Below are positions 52,838 through 61,650 of a stretch of DNA of 64,000 nt, piece by piece (positions within the stretch are counted from its first letter, which is position 1; every line of letters begins with the position of its first letter). The notes below the pieces were generated by a model. It was not told where the DNA came from and did no database searches. It saw nothing but the letters and a program-made list of their open reading frames with translations. Source of the DNA: Oceanobacillus limi (GTDB taxonomy: Bacteria; Bacillota; Bacilli; Bacillales; Amphibacillaceae); NCBI RefSeq assembly GCF_900111445.1, contig NZ_FOHE01000014.1:1-64000 (forward strand). The letters are read 5' to 3'. The translations under genes and the position numbers were made by a program.

Positions 52838-53752
52838 TTATTTTTCGATAACCTTATTATCCATTTTTCCTATCTTTTCAATCTCTAAGGTTACGTTATC
52901 CCCGTTTTGTAGAAACTGCTGGGGATTCATTCCAAAACCTACACCGTCTGGAGTTCCTGTCATAATCATATCTCCAGGCTTCAATGTCATCAATTGAGAG
53001 ATAAATTCGACTAGATAAGGAACATCAAATATCAGTTTATTCGTAGTTGATGATTGTCGCATCTCTCCATTTACATAGGATTGAATAGTTAAATTACCTG
53101 GATCTCCTACTTCATCAGCTGTTACGATCCACGGCCCTATTGGTGTACTAAGGTCAAGGTTTTTCCCCTGAAGCCATTGTGGTGTTCGTTTTTGTAAATC
53201 CCGAGCTGTGCCATCATTCCCAATCGTATATCCAGCAATATAATCGAGAGCGTTCTCCTTAGGTACATCTTTTGCTTCCTTTCCAATAACTACCGTTAAC
53301 TCTACCTCATAATCCATTTTTTGTGTGAAAGAACTTTTCACCATGTTATCATCCGGCCCCACTAATGCATTTGGATATTTGGCGAACAATACTGGGTAAT
53401 CAGGTATGTCACTGTCCATTTCAGCAGCGTGCTCCGCATAGTTTTTTCCAACACAGATTATTTTTTGTGGAGTAGGATTGGGTGTTGATAGATATACTTC
53501 TTCCCTATCCAGAAAAAATCCTTCCATACCATTTTCCTTTACGTAGGAGTAGGCTGCTTTTGCACGCTCAATTACAGAATGGCCAATTTGATAGAAGGCA
53601 CTCGGGTCTGATGGAAGAAGCTGCTTGGCTTCAACTGTGTTACCTTTATATTCTATATAAGCCTCCTGTAGATCCACAATTTTATTCCCCTCTATAAAAC
53701 CAACTCGAAGGGAACTAGGCTTTCCTTTCTGTTTATAGGTTACTAGTTTCAT
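52838..53752 (-). CDS. Fumarylacetoacetate hydrolase family protein
   Basis: A 304-residue FAH-fold enzyme. The core begins with IICVGKNYAEHAAEMDSD (near 95). Metal ligands are the Glu residues in MDYEVELTVVIG and the Asp in GYTIGNDGTARDLQKRTPQWLQGK. GDMIMTGTPDGVGFGMNP is near the C-terminus. The family includes oxaloacetate decarboxylases, acylpyruvate hydrolases and enzymes of aromatic breakdown. Substrate not known. It does not lie close to the paa genes. AAGGTG precedes the ATG. Confidence 0.9.
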   Translation of the reverse strand: MKLVTYKQKGKPSSLRVGFIEGNKIVDLQEAYIEYKGNTVEAKQLLPSDPSAFYQIGHSVIERAKAAYSYVKENGMEGFFLDREEVYLSTPNPTPQKIICVGKNYAEHAAEMDSDIPDYPVLFAKYPNALVGPDDNMVKSSFTQKMDYEVELTVVIGKEAKDVPKENALDYIAGYTIGNDGTARDLQKRTPQWLQGKNLDLSTPIGPWIVTADEVGDPGNLTIQSYVNGEMRQSSTTNKLIFDVPYLVEFISQLMTLKPGDMIMTGTPDGVGFGMNPQQFLQNGDNVTLEIEKIGKMDNKVIEK

Positions 53753-53774
53753 ATATACACCTTCATTTCAATTT

Positions 53775-54347
53775 TTACATTGCGTTATTATTTTGTTGAT
53801 CATATTCTTCCTTCAACAAGGAGTAAACAACGGTATCATGGTACATTTCACCATCAAAATCCGTTTGACGCAATACTCCTTCCTTCGTAAATCCATATTT
53901 CTCTAGAAGCCTTCTTGATCCTTGATTCCCTGCAAAAATATCTCCAACAATTCGATTTAAGTCTAACGCGTTAAAGCTAAATTCAAGGACTTTTTCAATA
54001 ACTTCTGTCATGACGCCTTGGTTCTGAAAATCCTTTCGAATCACGACGCCCATTTCTGCTTTTTTATGCCATTTATTTAATTTGTGTAATCGAAATTGAC
54101 CAATTAATTCTCCGCTTGCTTTATGAATGATAACCCATGGAATTTCTTTTCCCTGTTTAAACTTTTCAAGATAACCTTCCATATTCCTTCTTAAATCTTG
54201 TACGGATTCTACAGGGTTTGGTGTTATATATTTCATCGTTTCTCTATCTTTCATAAATACGTACATATCTTCTACATCTTCTAGTGTCATCGCCCGTAAT
54301 CGATAATTTTTGGTTTCAATTGTTGGGATAGCTACTTTTGTCAACAT
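53775..54347 (-). CDS. GNAT acetyltransferase (RimJ/RimL type)
   Basis: A 190-residue N-acetyltransferase with the RimJ-like start (IETKNYRLRAMTLEDVEDMYVFMKD), ELIGQFRLHKLNKWHKKAEMGVVIRKDFQNQGVMTEVIEKVLEF (acetyl-CoA binding, broken by turns), and NQGSRRLLEKYGFTKEGVLR. It could acetylate a ribosomal protein, amino group or antibiotic; nothing decides which. It is 11 bases after the small membrane-protein gene, so the two may be cotranscribed. Confidence 0.87.
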   Translation of the reverse strand: MLTKVAIPTIETKNYRLRAMTLEDVEDMYVFMKDRETMKYITPNPVESVQDLRRNMEGYLEKFKQGKEIPWVIIHKASGELIGQFRLHKLNKWHKKAEMGVVIRKDFQNQGVMTEVIEKVLEFSFNALDLNRIVGDIFAGNQGSRRLLEKYGFTKEGVLRQTDFDGEMYHDTVVYSLLKEEYDQQNNNAM

Positions 54348-54358
54348 GGACCTCCACC

Positions 54359-54865
54359 TTATTCACTATATGTCTCAATATATTTTGTTAGTCTCGTAAT
54401 ATTTCGTTTATTTTTTCCATAGTCTATTACAGTAGTAGGTAGTAAAGGCTTGCTAGTTATGGTTACCACTGTTTCCTCTGAATTCAACTCATCTAGCTTG
54501 ATCATGATTTTTTCTCCCCATGATTGCCAGCTAACTCCTATTCTTCCTTGTATAATTCCCTCTGTTGGATCAGTTGTTAGCTTCTTACCATTATATTTTT
54601 CGATGGATTTCCTACAAAGATTCACCGTTTCATTAAATGGTCGTTGTATGATGATTTCCTGCTGCTGTTTCACACGCCCCCCTATTTTCCCTCCAGATGA
54701 CCTTCTGAACAAATAATCGATGATTCCTAACGTTACGGCGATAAATAAACCAAACAAGAAACCTGTAACAATACTTTCACTTAATGAAACACCATCAAAC
54801 ATAAGGAACATGATGAATCCATAAAGGACGGAAGATAGCAGGAAGAAAACAATATATTTTTTCAA
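54359..54865 (-). CDS. Small membrane protein of unknown function
   Basis: A 168-residue protein. Two N-terminal membrane helices (IVFFLLSSVLYGFIMFLMF and IVTGFLFGLFIAVTLGIIDYL) are followed by a soluble domain of about 110 residues with FNETVNLCRKSIEKYNGKKL and IQGRIGVSWQSWGEKIMIKLDE. I do not recognise the family. It starts with TTG seven bases after AAGGGGG. Its stop is 11 bases from the acetyltransferase start. Confidence 0.75.
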   Translation of the reverse strand: MKKYIVFFLLSSVLYGFIMFLMFDGVSLSESIVTGFLFGLFIAVTLGIIDYLFRRSSGGKIGGRVKQQQEIIIQRPFNETVNLCRKSIEKYNGKKLTTDPTEGIIQGRIGVSWQSWGEKIMIKLDELNSEETVVTITSKPLLPTTVIDYGKNKRNITRLTKYIETYSE

Positions 54866-55121
54866 ATGGTATCCCCCTTGGCGTCTAAATCATTTCGTAT
54901 CATATAGTATGATAAAGACTTTTTAGAATTTTTTCAATTAACGCCACTAAATTTCTATTTGTTTCGATTGTATAAATGAAGCAGCACACTTTTTTAGAGC
55001 ATTAGGTGGGGTGATGAAAATGTGGAAATAAAATGAAGTAAAGACGGTTGTCTTTTTCAGTTTCACTACTTCATTCATAGAATGATAACGAATTTCTAAA
55101 CAGTAAAAGGAGGGAATTCCT

Positions 55122-55925
55122 ATGAAATTATATTTAGATCCTGGTCATGGTGGCTCAGATCCAGGTGCTAGTGGTAATGGTCTATTGGAAAAAGAAATTG
55201 TGCTTGATATAGCGCTTCGAATACGATCCATTTTACAAAATGAATACGAAGATGTAGATATACGAATGAGCCGAACGAGTGATAGTACGAAAAGTCTACA
55301 ACAACGTACAAATGAGGCAAACGCTTGGGGAGCAGATTATTATGTTTCCATTCACTGTAATGCCTTTAATGGATCTGCCTATGGATATGAAGATTATATT
55401 CACAGCACCTTATCCGATTCATCACAAACTGCTAGATATAGAGATATCCTTCATGAGGAAATCACAAAGGTAAATCAACTAAGAAATCGTGGAAAGAAAA
55501 AAGCAAATTTCCATGTATTACGTGAAACAGATATGTCAGCATTTCTTTCTGAAAATGGCTTTATCGATAATGATAATGATGCATCCCTATTAAGCGATCC
55601 TTCTTGGAGACAACAGGTAGCTCAAGGACATGTAAATGGAATTGCCAGAGCATTTAATCTACAACCAAAACAAGATGATGGCAATGGAACCATTTATCGT
55701 GTTATTGCTGGTTCCTTTCAATCCAGGTCGAACGCAGAACAACGAGTAAATTATTTAGTAGATCAAGGGATCCAAGCAACATTAGTAGCTGTTACAGTAT
55801 CCGGGGAGCAATGGTACCGAGTGCAAGCCGGTGCTTTTACGCATCGAAGTAATGCGGAAAGAAGATTAAACGACGTGACACAAGCTGGGATTGGGGATGC
55901 TTATATATCCAGTACGAATAATTAG
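55122..55925 (+). CDS. N-acetylmuramoyl-L-alanine amidase, CwlC-like
   Basis: A 267-residue cell-wall amidase. The Amidase_3 domain has zinc ligands His9 (LDPGHGG), Glu23 (LLEKEI) and His78 (SIHCNAF), and catalytic Glu144 (LSENGFID). Two SPOR-like half repeats follow at about 190-265 (YRVIAGSFQSRSNAEQRV and YRVQAGAFTHRSNAERRL). There is no signal peptide. This matches CwlC, a B. subtilis enzyme that lyses the mother cell at the end of sporulation and is freed without export. The upstream CATAGAATGA (55076) resembles a SigK -10 but the -35 is not clear. AAGGAGGGA precedes the ATG. Confidence 0.88.
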   Translation: MKLYLDPGHGGSDPGASGNGLLEKEIVLDIALRIRSILQNEYEDVDIRMSRTSDSTKSLQQRTNEANAWGADYYVSIHCNAFNGSAYGYEDYIHSTLSDSSQTARYRDILHEEITKVNQLRNRGKKKANFHVLRETDMSAFLSENGFIDNDNDASLLSDPSWRQQVAQGHVNGIARAFNLQPKQDDGNGTIYRVIAGSFQSRSNAEQRVNYLVDQGIQATLVAVTVSGEQWYRVQAGAFTHRSNAERRLNDVTQAGIGDAYISSTNN

Positions 55926-55955
55926 TCCCTTGTTATCTAGATCGATTATTTAAAA

Positions 55956-55985
55956 AAGTAACCGCTAATGCCCTAGCGGTTACTT
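55956..55985. terminator. Bidirectional terminator
   Basis: AAGTAACCGCTA and TAGCGGTTACTT form a perfect 12-base stem with a six-base loop. An A-run on its left acts as the U-run for the minus-strand gene. Confidence 0.85.
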
Positions 55986-55995
55986 CTATGTATAC

Positions 55996-56421
55996 TTATA
56001 ATTCAACTTCTTTCGGTTCGTCACCAACTTGATTTGTCATCAATCGAACCTGAATAGGTTCCATTTCAAGAATGATGTAATTGGGATCGTCTGGACTTTC
56101 AAACCAAGGCTCCATTTTTTCCGTCCACAACTTCTTCTTTAGATCTTCTGAATGATTAACAGAAACCTTACCTTGATAGTCTACATATTCATCCCCATAT
56201 CCATCGCCACCATAGCCGATCAAAATATGGGTATATGGATTTGCTTCAATTTCTTCTATTTTATCGGTTTCTTTACTCGTTGCAGCATATAATTTTAAGT
56301 TATCATGGAAAAATGTCATGAATCTTGTATGGGGTTTATTCCCCTTTATCGTCGCCATCGTTCCTACAGCATGATTCTCTAATAGCTTCTCTACCTTTGT
56401 TCTTACTTCCTGTTGACTCAA
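55996..56421 (-). CDS. General-stress flavoprotein (pyridoxamine oxidase-like fold, YdaG type)
   Basis: A 141-residue protein with the split-barrel flavin-binding fold: HAVGTMATIKGNKPHTRFMTFFHDN, YAATSKETDKIEEIEANP, and the end region DPNYIILEMEPIQVRLM. It matches the general stress protein 26 group (YdaG of B. subtilis), which probably binds FMN or F420-like cofactors. Induced by SigB in B. subtilis; no SigB promoter is defended here. The ATG lies about eight bases after GGAGTG. Confidence 0.87.
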   Translation of the reverse strand: MSQQEVRTKVEKLLENHAVGTMATIKGNKPHTRFMTFFHDNLKLYAATSKETDKIEEIEANPYTHILIGYGGDGYGDEYVDYQGKVSVNHSEDLKKKLWTEKMEPWFESPDDPNYIILEMEPIQVRLMTNQVGDEPKEVEL

Positions 56422-56554
56422 ATAGAAACACTCCTTACCAATTAGTTGATCATAGTATTTCTATATTTTCGTAAATTAATTCAAAAATGTCGGATTCATG
56501 CACATCAGAAGTTTACGCGAGAAGGTACTACAGACTAATATGAAAGTCGAGCGA

Positions 56555-57157
56555 CTATGCTGTGTTGCAGATCATTTGTAAATATTCTCGAATTTCTTTT
56601 TCAATAACTTGATCGTTGTATGAATTTGCATAAATGACAGATTCAAATACTAAACCGTGAATAAATATGGTTAGTGAATTTGCACTTCTGTCAATATTAA
56701 TGGGAATCGTAATATACCCACTATTTTCAAGCATCTGTACAATATCCTTTGCAAAATTAAAGTTCACTTCGCGGAATCTATCTTTTGTCACCTGGTATTC
56801 AGGGTTCATTGTCGCCATTACGGAAAATTTCATCCATATATCATTTTCCATTCTTTCTTCTTCTGTGTTGGCTTGAACAATCTGCTTTATCATACTTACT
56901 GCGTGCTCAAACGCCTCTAGGTTTACCTGTATGACCTTTTGCATTCTCTCCTCAAACCTTTGATAGATTAGATCCATTGCATACATATATATATCCTTTT
57001 GCTTTGGAAAAAAGTATTGAACAGAACCCAAAGATAATTCAGCTTCTTTTGCGATCTCACGTAATGTCGCTTTTTCGAAACCTGAATGATGAATGATACG
57101 AAACATTGCTTCTACAATTTGCTCTTTTCTTTGAGAATGATCTATTTTTTTAGGCAA
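56555..57157 (-). CDS. TetR-family repressor of the SMR pair
   Basis: A 200-residue regulator. The N-terminal HTH is in KEQIVEAMFRIIHHSGFEKATLREIAKEAELSLGSVQYFFPKQKD (cut by turns). A C-terminal helical ligand-binding part follows (SANSLTIFIHGLVFESVIYA). It starts with TTG seven to eight bases after AAGGGGG. It diverges from two SMR genes, and a perfect palindrome lies between them. It should repress the pumps and be released by cationic drugs or dyes. Confidence 0.9.
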   Translation of the reverse strand: MPKKIDHSQRKEQIVEAMFRIIHHSGFEKATLREIAKEAELSLGSVQYFFPKQKDIYMYAMDLIYQRFEERMQKVIQVNLEAFEHAVSMIKQIVQANTEEERMENDIWMKFSVMATMNPEYQVTKDRFREVNFNFAKDIVQMLENSGYITIPINIDRSANSLTIFIHGLVFESVIYANSYNDQVIEKEIREYLQMICNTA

Positions 57158-57202
57158 AATGTAACCCCCTTGATTTTTTAAGTCAGTTGTATTATAATCT
57201 TT

Positions 57203-57240
57203 TTAAGTCAATTGACTTAATAAATATCTTACTTTATATG
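57203..57240 (+). promoter_or_regulatory. SMR promoter with palindromic operator
   Basis: TTAAGTCAATTGACTTAA (57203-57220) is an 18-base perfect palindrome. It contains the -35 TTGACT (57212-57217); TATATG (57235-57240) follows after 17 bases. A half-site TTAAGTCAG lies at 57179. A bound TetR protein would cover the -35 of the efflux genes and its own upstream region. Confidence 0.75.
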
Positions 57241-57371
57241 ATTACTATGGTAACTTTTTCTGCTTGCTCTAGTAGGACTCCAAAGAATTAGGATGGATAG
57301 TCTTATCATTAGTAAAATTATAGATTAAAAATATTCGAATAACAAATCTACACATAAGTGAGGAAAATACG

Positions 57372-57695
57372 ATGAATGCTTATTTCTTATTGGGATTATC
57401 CGTTGTAAGTGAAGTGATTGCTATCTCTATGCTAAAAGCCTCGAATGGATTTAAAAATATTATACCTACAATGGGGGTCATTATTGGATACACATTAGCC
57501 TTCTATGCATTATCTATTTCACTAAAAACAATTCCAATTGGAACAGCTTATGCCATATGGGCTGGTTTAGCTACAGCACTAACAGCACTAGTCAGTATTA
57601 CGGTGTATAAAGAGAATTATAATAGCAAGAAGTCATTGGGTTTTATATTAATAATTGGTGGCGTAATTCTATTAAACATAGAAGGAGTTCATTAA
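57372..57695 (+). CDS. SMR-family multidrug efflux subunit A
   Basis: A 107-residue protein with four membrane helices. The essential Glu14 is in LGLSVVSEVIAISMLKASNGF; IPIGTAYAIWAGLATALTAL forms helix 3. It exports cationic compounds in exchange for protons. SMR pairs such as EbrAB form asymmetric heterodimers; the next gene is the partner, 26 bases downstream. GAGGAAAAT precedes the ATG. Confidence 0.9.
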   Translation: MNAYFLLGLSVVSEVIAISMLKASNGFKNIIPTMGVIIGYTLAFYALSISLKTIPIGTAYAIWAGLATALTALVSITVYKENYNSKKSLGFILIIGGVILLNIEGVH

Positions 57696-57721
57696 ATCTA
57701 TGGATAGAAAGAGGTAGAGGT

Positions 57722-58069
57722 ATGAAGGGGTTTATTTATTTAACACTATCCATCATTTCAGAGGTTTTGGCTACTACAATGCTTAAACTGTCCGAAGGGT
57801 TTACAAACCTATTTCCGACTATAGGTTTAATTGTTGGGTATGTTATTTCCTTTTACTGCTTATCATTGTGTCTTAAAAGGCTTCCGTTAAGTCTAGCTCA
57901 TGCCATCTGGGCAGGTGGAGGCACAATTTTAACAGCTTTAGTTGGTATGATCTTATGGGACGAAATCGTAACTGCGTTGAATTTAGTTGGTTTTCTATTA
58001 ATTATAGGTGGCGTCATAATTTTGAATGCAACAAAAGATGTTGAAGCCGAAGAGGCTCCTTCATACTAA
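57722..58069 (+). CDS. SMR-family multidrug efflux subunit B
   Basis: A 115-residue partner with Glu14 in LTLSIISEVLATTMLKLSEGF, PLSLAHAIWAGGGTILTALVG in helix 3, and an acidic C-terminal tail (DVEAEEAPSY). It should pair with subunit A. The two proteins differ in the charges of loops, as expected for opposite membrane orientation. AGAGGTAGAGGT precedes the ATG. Confidence 0.9.
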   Translation: MKGFIYLTLSIISEVLATTMLKLSEGFTNLFPTIGLIVGYVISFYCLSLCLKRLPLSLAHAIWAGGGTILTALVGMILWDEIVTALNLVGFLLIIGGVIILNATKDVEAEEAPSY

Positions 58070-58160
58070 CAATTCCTTGTGCAGCTATTAATGAAAATAG
58101 CTAGATATAATACTGTTGTTAGGAATTCGGAAAACTATTTATTAAAGTTTATCTTCAATC

Positions 58161-58185
58161 CGTGGAGGGTTCTTTATCCCCCACG
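58161..58185 (+). terminator. Weak hairpin after the SMR pair
   Basis: CGTGG-A-GGG pairs with CCC-CCACG around an eight-base loop. There is no U-run, so termination is uncertain. Confidence 0.35.
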
Positions 58186-58255
58186 AATTATCAGATAGTC
58201 CTGCATGTTAAACTTATAAATTATACAACCCTTTAAAGTGGAAGGAGTCACGATT

Positions 58256-60538
58256 TTAAGATTCATATCCAATCGTATAATTCTTCCACTCATACGGTAA
58301 TAAAGCTTGATATTTACCCTGGAGAAAGCGATCATCTACTAAAGCAATTGTTCCTCTATCTTTATCCGATCGTATTAACCTCCCACCAGCCTGAAGAACT
58401 TTATTCATCCCTGGGTAAACATAAGCATAATCAAATCCATTTTTTCCAATAGATTGAAAGTAGTCTTTTATAATATTTCGTTCTAACCCGATTTGCGGAA
58501 GACCTACACCAACAACAATGACTCCCCGAAGACGATCTCCTACTAAATCAATCCCCTCCGAAAAAATCCCCCCTAAGACAGCAAAACCTACTAATCTTTC
58601 CGCGCTATTCGATTGAAATGCTTGCAAGAATTCCTCTCGCTCATCCTCAGACATTCCAATCTCTTGAATCTTTGTCTTGATTTGCGGGGCTGCTTGAATA
58701 AAATCTTCATAAACTAATCGCATGTAATGATACGAAGGAAAGAAAACCAGGAAATTCCCTAACCTATCCTCTAACATATCGATAAAAAATTTTACCATGG
58801 AATCCTTCGTTTTTTCTCGGTCTTGATATTTGGTTGATAATGGTTGAATAATTACTTCCGCATTCTCCCTAGCAAATGGAGATGGTATCGATAAGACATA
58901 ATCATCATTTACACCACCTAAAAGATCTTTGTAATAGTCCCCTGGAATTAATGTAGCTGAAAAGAAAACTTTTGATCGGTATCCTTTTCCTGCTTTTCTA
59001 ATAAGCTGGGAAGGGTCGAGACAAAAGAGTTTAATTTTCACTTCGCTTTTATGTACTTCTAAATAAGAAATAAACCGCTCATCATATAACTTGGATATCT
59101 TTACAAATGCTTGTGAAGCAAAATAAGCGTCTAACAACAAAGCATCTGCATCTCCATTTTGCGCTAACTCCGCTTCTGCTTCTAATGCAAATGATTCAGC
59201 AAGATCAACCAAATCACTATCTAATTCTTTTTTCAGACTCACCTGCTGCTTTTTTAATTCCAGTAAATGATCATTGATTGCTTTAGCTGCTTGCGCGATC
59301 GAACGGCTTTTTCCTTTATAATCCCTTTTCAATTGAAGGAACTGTGATTTAAATAATTCTGCTGAGTACATCTCTCGAGCCCGATCTACTAAGTTATGAG
59401 CCTCGTCAACTAGTAGCACCGTTTGCTTCTTTTGCTCCTCGTAAAGACGTTTTAAAGAAACGCTCGGATCAAAAATATAATTGTAATCACATATAACAGC
59501 GTCAGATGCATAAGCAAGATCTAATGAAAATTCAAAGGGACATACACGGTGTTTACGTGCATATGATTCGATAACCGTACGATTCATTTGTTTTTCATTT
59601 TCTAAAATATCTAAAACAGCTCCATTTATCCGATCGTAATACCCATCTGCAAATGGGCAATGCTCCTTAGAGCAGATCGTCTCGTCCTGAAAACAAACCT
59701 TATCTTTTGCAGTAATGGTTACCGTTTGGATATCCAATCCTTTCTTGATCAATAACGCAAATGCCTCTTCTGCAGCTGTTCTCGTAATCGTTTTGGCAGT
59801 TAAATAAAAAATTCGATTAAGATGACCTTCCCCGATTGCTTTGACAGCAGGGAACACGGTTGATATCGTTTTTCCAATTCCAGTAGATGCCTTTGCAAAC
59901 AATGTCTTTTTAGCTACTGTTGATTTATAAACAGCACCAGCCAGTTGGCGCTGGCCACTTCGGTACTCTGTAAATGGAAAGGAAAGCTCCTTGCTACTTT
60001 TATCTCGACTTACCTCGTGTTCCAGTCTGTTTTTCGCGTACGGGATATATTTTTCAATAACATCTTGTACATAGGTTTCCATTTGTTCATAGGTCATGCT
60101 TCGTTGAAACTGCTTTTGCTCCTCTGTTTTCACATGCATATATGTTAATTGGATGGTTATCTTTTCTAAGTCATGATCCCCCGCATAAATATATCCATAG
60201 AATATCGCTTGCGCCCAGTGCACTGGATGCGTATCTTCCTGAATATCGTCAAGGCTATGAGACGTGGATTTAATTTCATCAATGATTACAGAGCCATCTT
60301 CATGAATAAGTAGTCCATCACAACGACCGTCAACTTGAATAAGGAGGTCATCATGAGGAATTTCAGCTTGAACATAGACCTCCTTTTGGTCACCTTCTTT
60401 ATAGGTTTGTTGAATTCTTTGATGCGCCTTCGTTCCTTCTAGCATGGAAGTGGCAGACCGAAATCCTGACTCGATACTCCCACTTCGAAATACATACTCT
60501 ACTAAACTTCTTACGGAAATCTTAATCCCTTTTACCAT
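58256..60538 (-). CDS. PD-(D/E)XK nuclease - Rad3-family helicase fusion
   Basis: A 760-residue protein in two parts. Residues 1-180 have a RecB/Cas4-like nuclease pattern: SMLEGTKAHQRIQQ, IQVDGRCDGLL and VIIDEIKST, which supply the D-(D/E)XK residues. From 190 on it is a DinG/XPD-type helicase with Walker A KASTGIGKTIS, LVDEAHNLVDR, FFSATLIPGD, GIFSEGIDLVGDRL and QAGGRLIRS. Cysteines in KVCFQDETICSKEHCPF and HRVCPFEF would hold the 4Fe-4S cluster. It would unwind and cut DNA in repair or defence. GGGTGA precedes the ATG. It stands alone. Confidence 0.85.
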   Translation of the reverse strand: MVKGIKISVRSLVEYVFRSGSIESGFRSATSMLEGTKAHQRIQQTYKEGDQKEVYVQAEIPHDDLLIQVDGRCDGLLIHEDGSVIIDEIKSTSHSLDDIQEDTHPVHWAQAIFYGYIYAGDHDLEKITIQLTYMHVKTEEQKQFQRSMTYEQMETYVQDVIEKYIPYAKNRLEHEVSRDKSSKELSFPFTEYRSGQRQLAGAVYKSTVAKKTLFAKASTGIGKTISTVFPAVKAIGEGHLNRIFYLTAKTITRTAAEEAFALLIKKGLDIQTVTITAKDKVCFQDETICSKEHCPFADGYYDRINGAVLDILENEKQMNRTVIESYARKHRVCPFEFSLDLAYASDAVICDYNYIFDPSVSLKRLYEEQKKQTVLLVDEAHNLVDRAREMYSAELFKSQFLQLKRDYKGKSRSIAQAAKAINDHLLELKKQQVSLKKELDSDLVDLAESFALEAEAELAQNGDADALLLDAYFASQAFVKISKLYDERFISYLEVHKSEVKIKLFCLDPSQLIRKAGKGYRSKVFFSATLIPGDYYKDLLGGVNDDYVLSIPSPFARENAEVIIQPLSTKYQDREKTKDSMVKFFIDMLEDRLGNFLVFFPSYHYMRLVYEDFIQAAPQIKTKIQEIGMSEDEREEFLQAFQSNSAERLVGFAVLGGIFSEGIDLVGDRLRGVIVVGVGLPQIGLERNIIKDYFQSIGKNGFDYAYVYPGMNKVLQAGGRLIRSDKDRGTIALVDDRFLQGKYQALLPYEWKNYTIGYES

Positions 60539-60638
60539 CGTATCACCCGTTCATTATCATTATGTTAAGTTTAGCAGTTTATCGAGAATAAAGAAATGTT
60601 CCTCAAATGAAAAGACCTCATCCATTACGGACAAGGAC

Positions 60639-60821
60639 TCATTCAACCTCCGTTTTCCCACGTTTTTTATTATATTGATTAATAATAAGAAAGCCTGTAA
60701 AAATCCCTACAATCCCCATAATGCCAGCAAAATTTGGAGGAGCCGGAATAGGAAGGTTAAGCAGAGAAAATATTGCGCCTAAAACGATTCCTGCAATAAA
60801 GGATTGGATCGTTACCTTCAT
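60639..60821 (-). CDS. XapX domain membrane protein 1
   Basis: A 60-residue protein with two membrane helices. The XapX pattern is AGIVLGAIFSLLNLPIPAPPNFAGIMGIVGIFTGF, interrupted only by turns, with the PIPAPPNFAG loop fully conserved. The tail is basic and acidic (NQYNKKRGKTEVE). Function unknown. The ATG after GAGGGGTGAG is used; GTG three codons earlier lacks spacing. It lies 13 bases after the second copy on the same strand. Confidence 0.83.
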   Translation of the reverse strand: MKVTIQSFIAGIVLGAIFSLLNLPIPAPPNFAGIMGIVGIFTGFLIINQYNKKRGKTEVE

Positions 60822-60834
60822 GTTTCTCACCCCT

Positions 60835-60990
60835 CTAAAATAAGTTGTTTACTAAGACAAAGCCTACAAAAACCCCTACAATTCCCATTACACCTGCAAA
60901 GTTAGGCGGGGCTGGTATTGGTAGCTTTAACAGTGAAAAAACGATACCTAGTGCAATTCCTGTTAAAAAAGAAATAATGACAATACCCAA
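60835..60990 (-). CDS. XapX domain membrane protein 2
   Basis: A 51-residue paralogue of the next gene with TGIALGIVFSLLKLPIPAPPNFAG and GVFVGFVLVNNLF, again two membrane helices. It starts with TTG after GGAGG (seven bases). The two genes form a tandem pair and are probably cotranscribed; the products could work as a heterodimer, like SMR pairs, but that is a guess. There is no charged C-terminal tail in this copy. Confidence 0.78.
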   Translation of the reverse strand: MGIVIISFLTGIALGIVFSLLKLPIPAPPNFAGVMGIVGVFVGFVLVNNLF

Positions 60991-61070
60991 GAAACTTCCT
61001 CCTTATTGCGCTTCCAATCTATTGCATTTAATTTTACCCTTCTCCTATGAATTATACTGTTAACATATGA

Positions 61071-61595
61071 TTAATTTGGTAGCAACCAATTGGAGAAAGA
61101 CAGCAGATCAGAAAAATAATAATCTGCGTTTGCTTCTTCTCTTCGATTCCCTACTAAAACTGTCTTTGTCCCTGCTTGTTTTCCAGCAACAATATCTGGT
61201 TCTCGATCCCCGACCATGTAGCTTCTTTTAATATCAATACGATGTTTTTTGGCTAAATCTATGATCATCTTAGGTTCAGGTTTACGACAAGCACAGCCAG
61301 CATGTGGTTTATGGGGACAGTAAGAAACATCATCAACGTATGCACCATATCCCTCTAAGTCTTTCGCCATTTGTTCGTGTACAGCATGAAGTCCCGTTTC
61401 CTTCATGTAACCAAGGCCTATCCCGCCTTGATTGGTAACTACAAACACTTTATAGCCTGCTCCATTAAACTTTTTAATAGCCTCTCCTACCCCATCTAAT
61501 AAATAAAAGTCTTTCGGCTTATTAACAAACTTCACTCGGTTACTCAGCACTTCATTAATAACCCCGTCCCGATCAAGAAAAATCCCAATATCCAT
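61071..61595 (-). CDS. HAD-family phosphatase, GmhB/HisB-N-like
   Basis: A 174-residue HAD-IIIA phosphatase. The nucleophile Asp8 and acid Asp10 are in IFLDRDGVINE; Thr of VVTNQGGIG is motif II; the zinc loop has SYCPHKPHAGCACRKP; the last motif is YMVGDREPDIVAGKQAG. The family cleaves the 7-phosphate of heptose bisphosphate or histidinol phosphate. No heptose or histidine genes are beside it, so the substrate is open. AAGGTGATG precedes the ATG. Confidence 0.9.
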   Translation of the reverse strand: MDIGIFLDRDGVINEVLSNRVKFVNKPKDFYLLDGVGEAIKKFNGAGYKVFVVTNQGGIGLGYMKETGLHAVHEQMAKDLEGYGAYVDDVSYCPHKPHAGCACRKPEPKMIIDLAKKHRIDIKRSYMVGDREPDIVAGKQAGTKTVLVGNRREEANADYYFSDLLSFSNWLLPN

Positions 61596-61650
61596 TTTGA
61601 ATCATCACCTTCCATTACAAGTATCCCACCAAAACCCCATTTCATTCGAT

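Noticed and set aside
57241-57371. Guanidine (ykkC) riboswitch in the SMR leader
   Set aside because: The 125-base leader lacks the conserved ykkC blocks; the TetR operator explains regulation.
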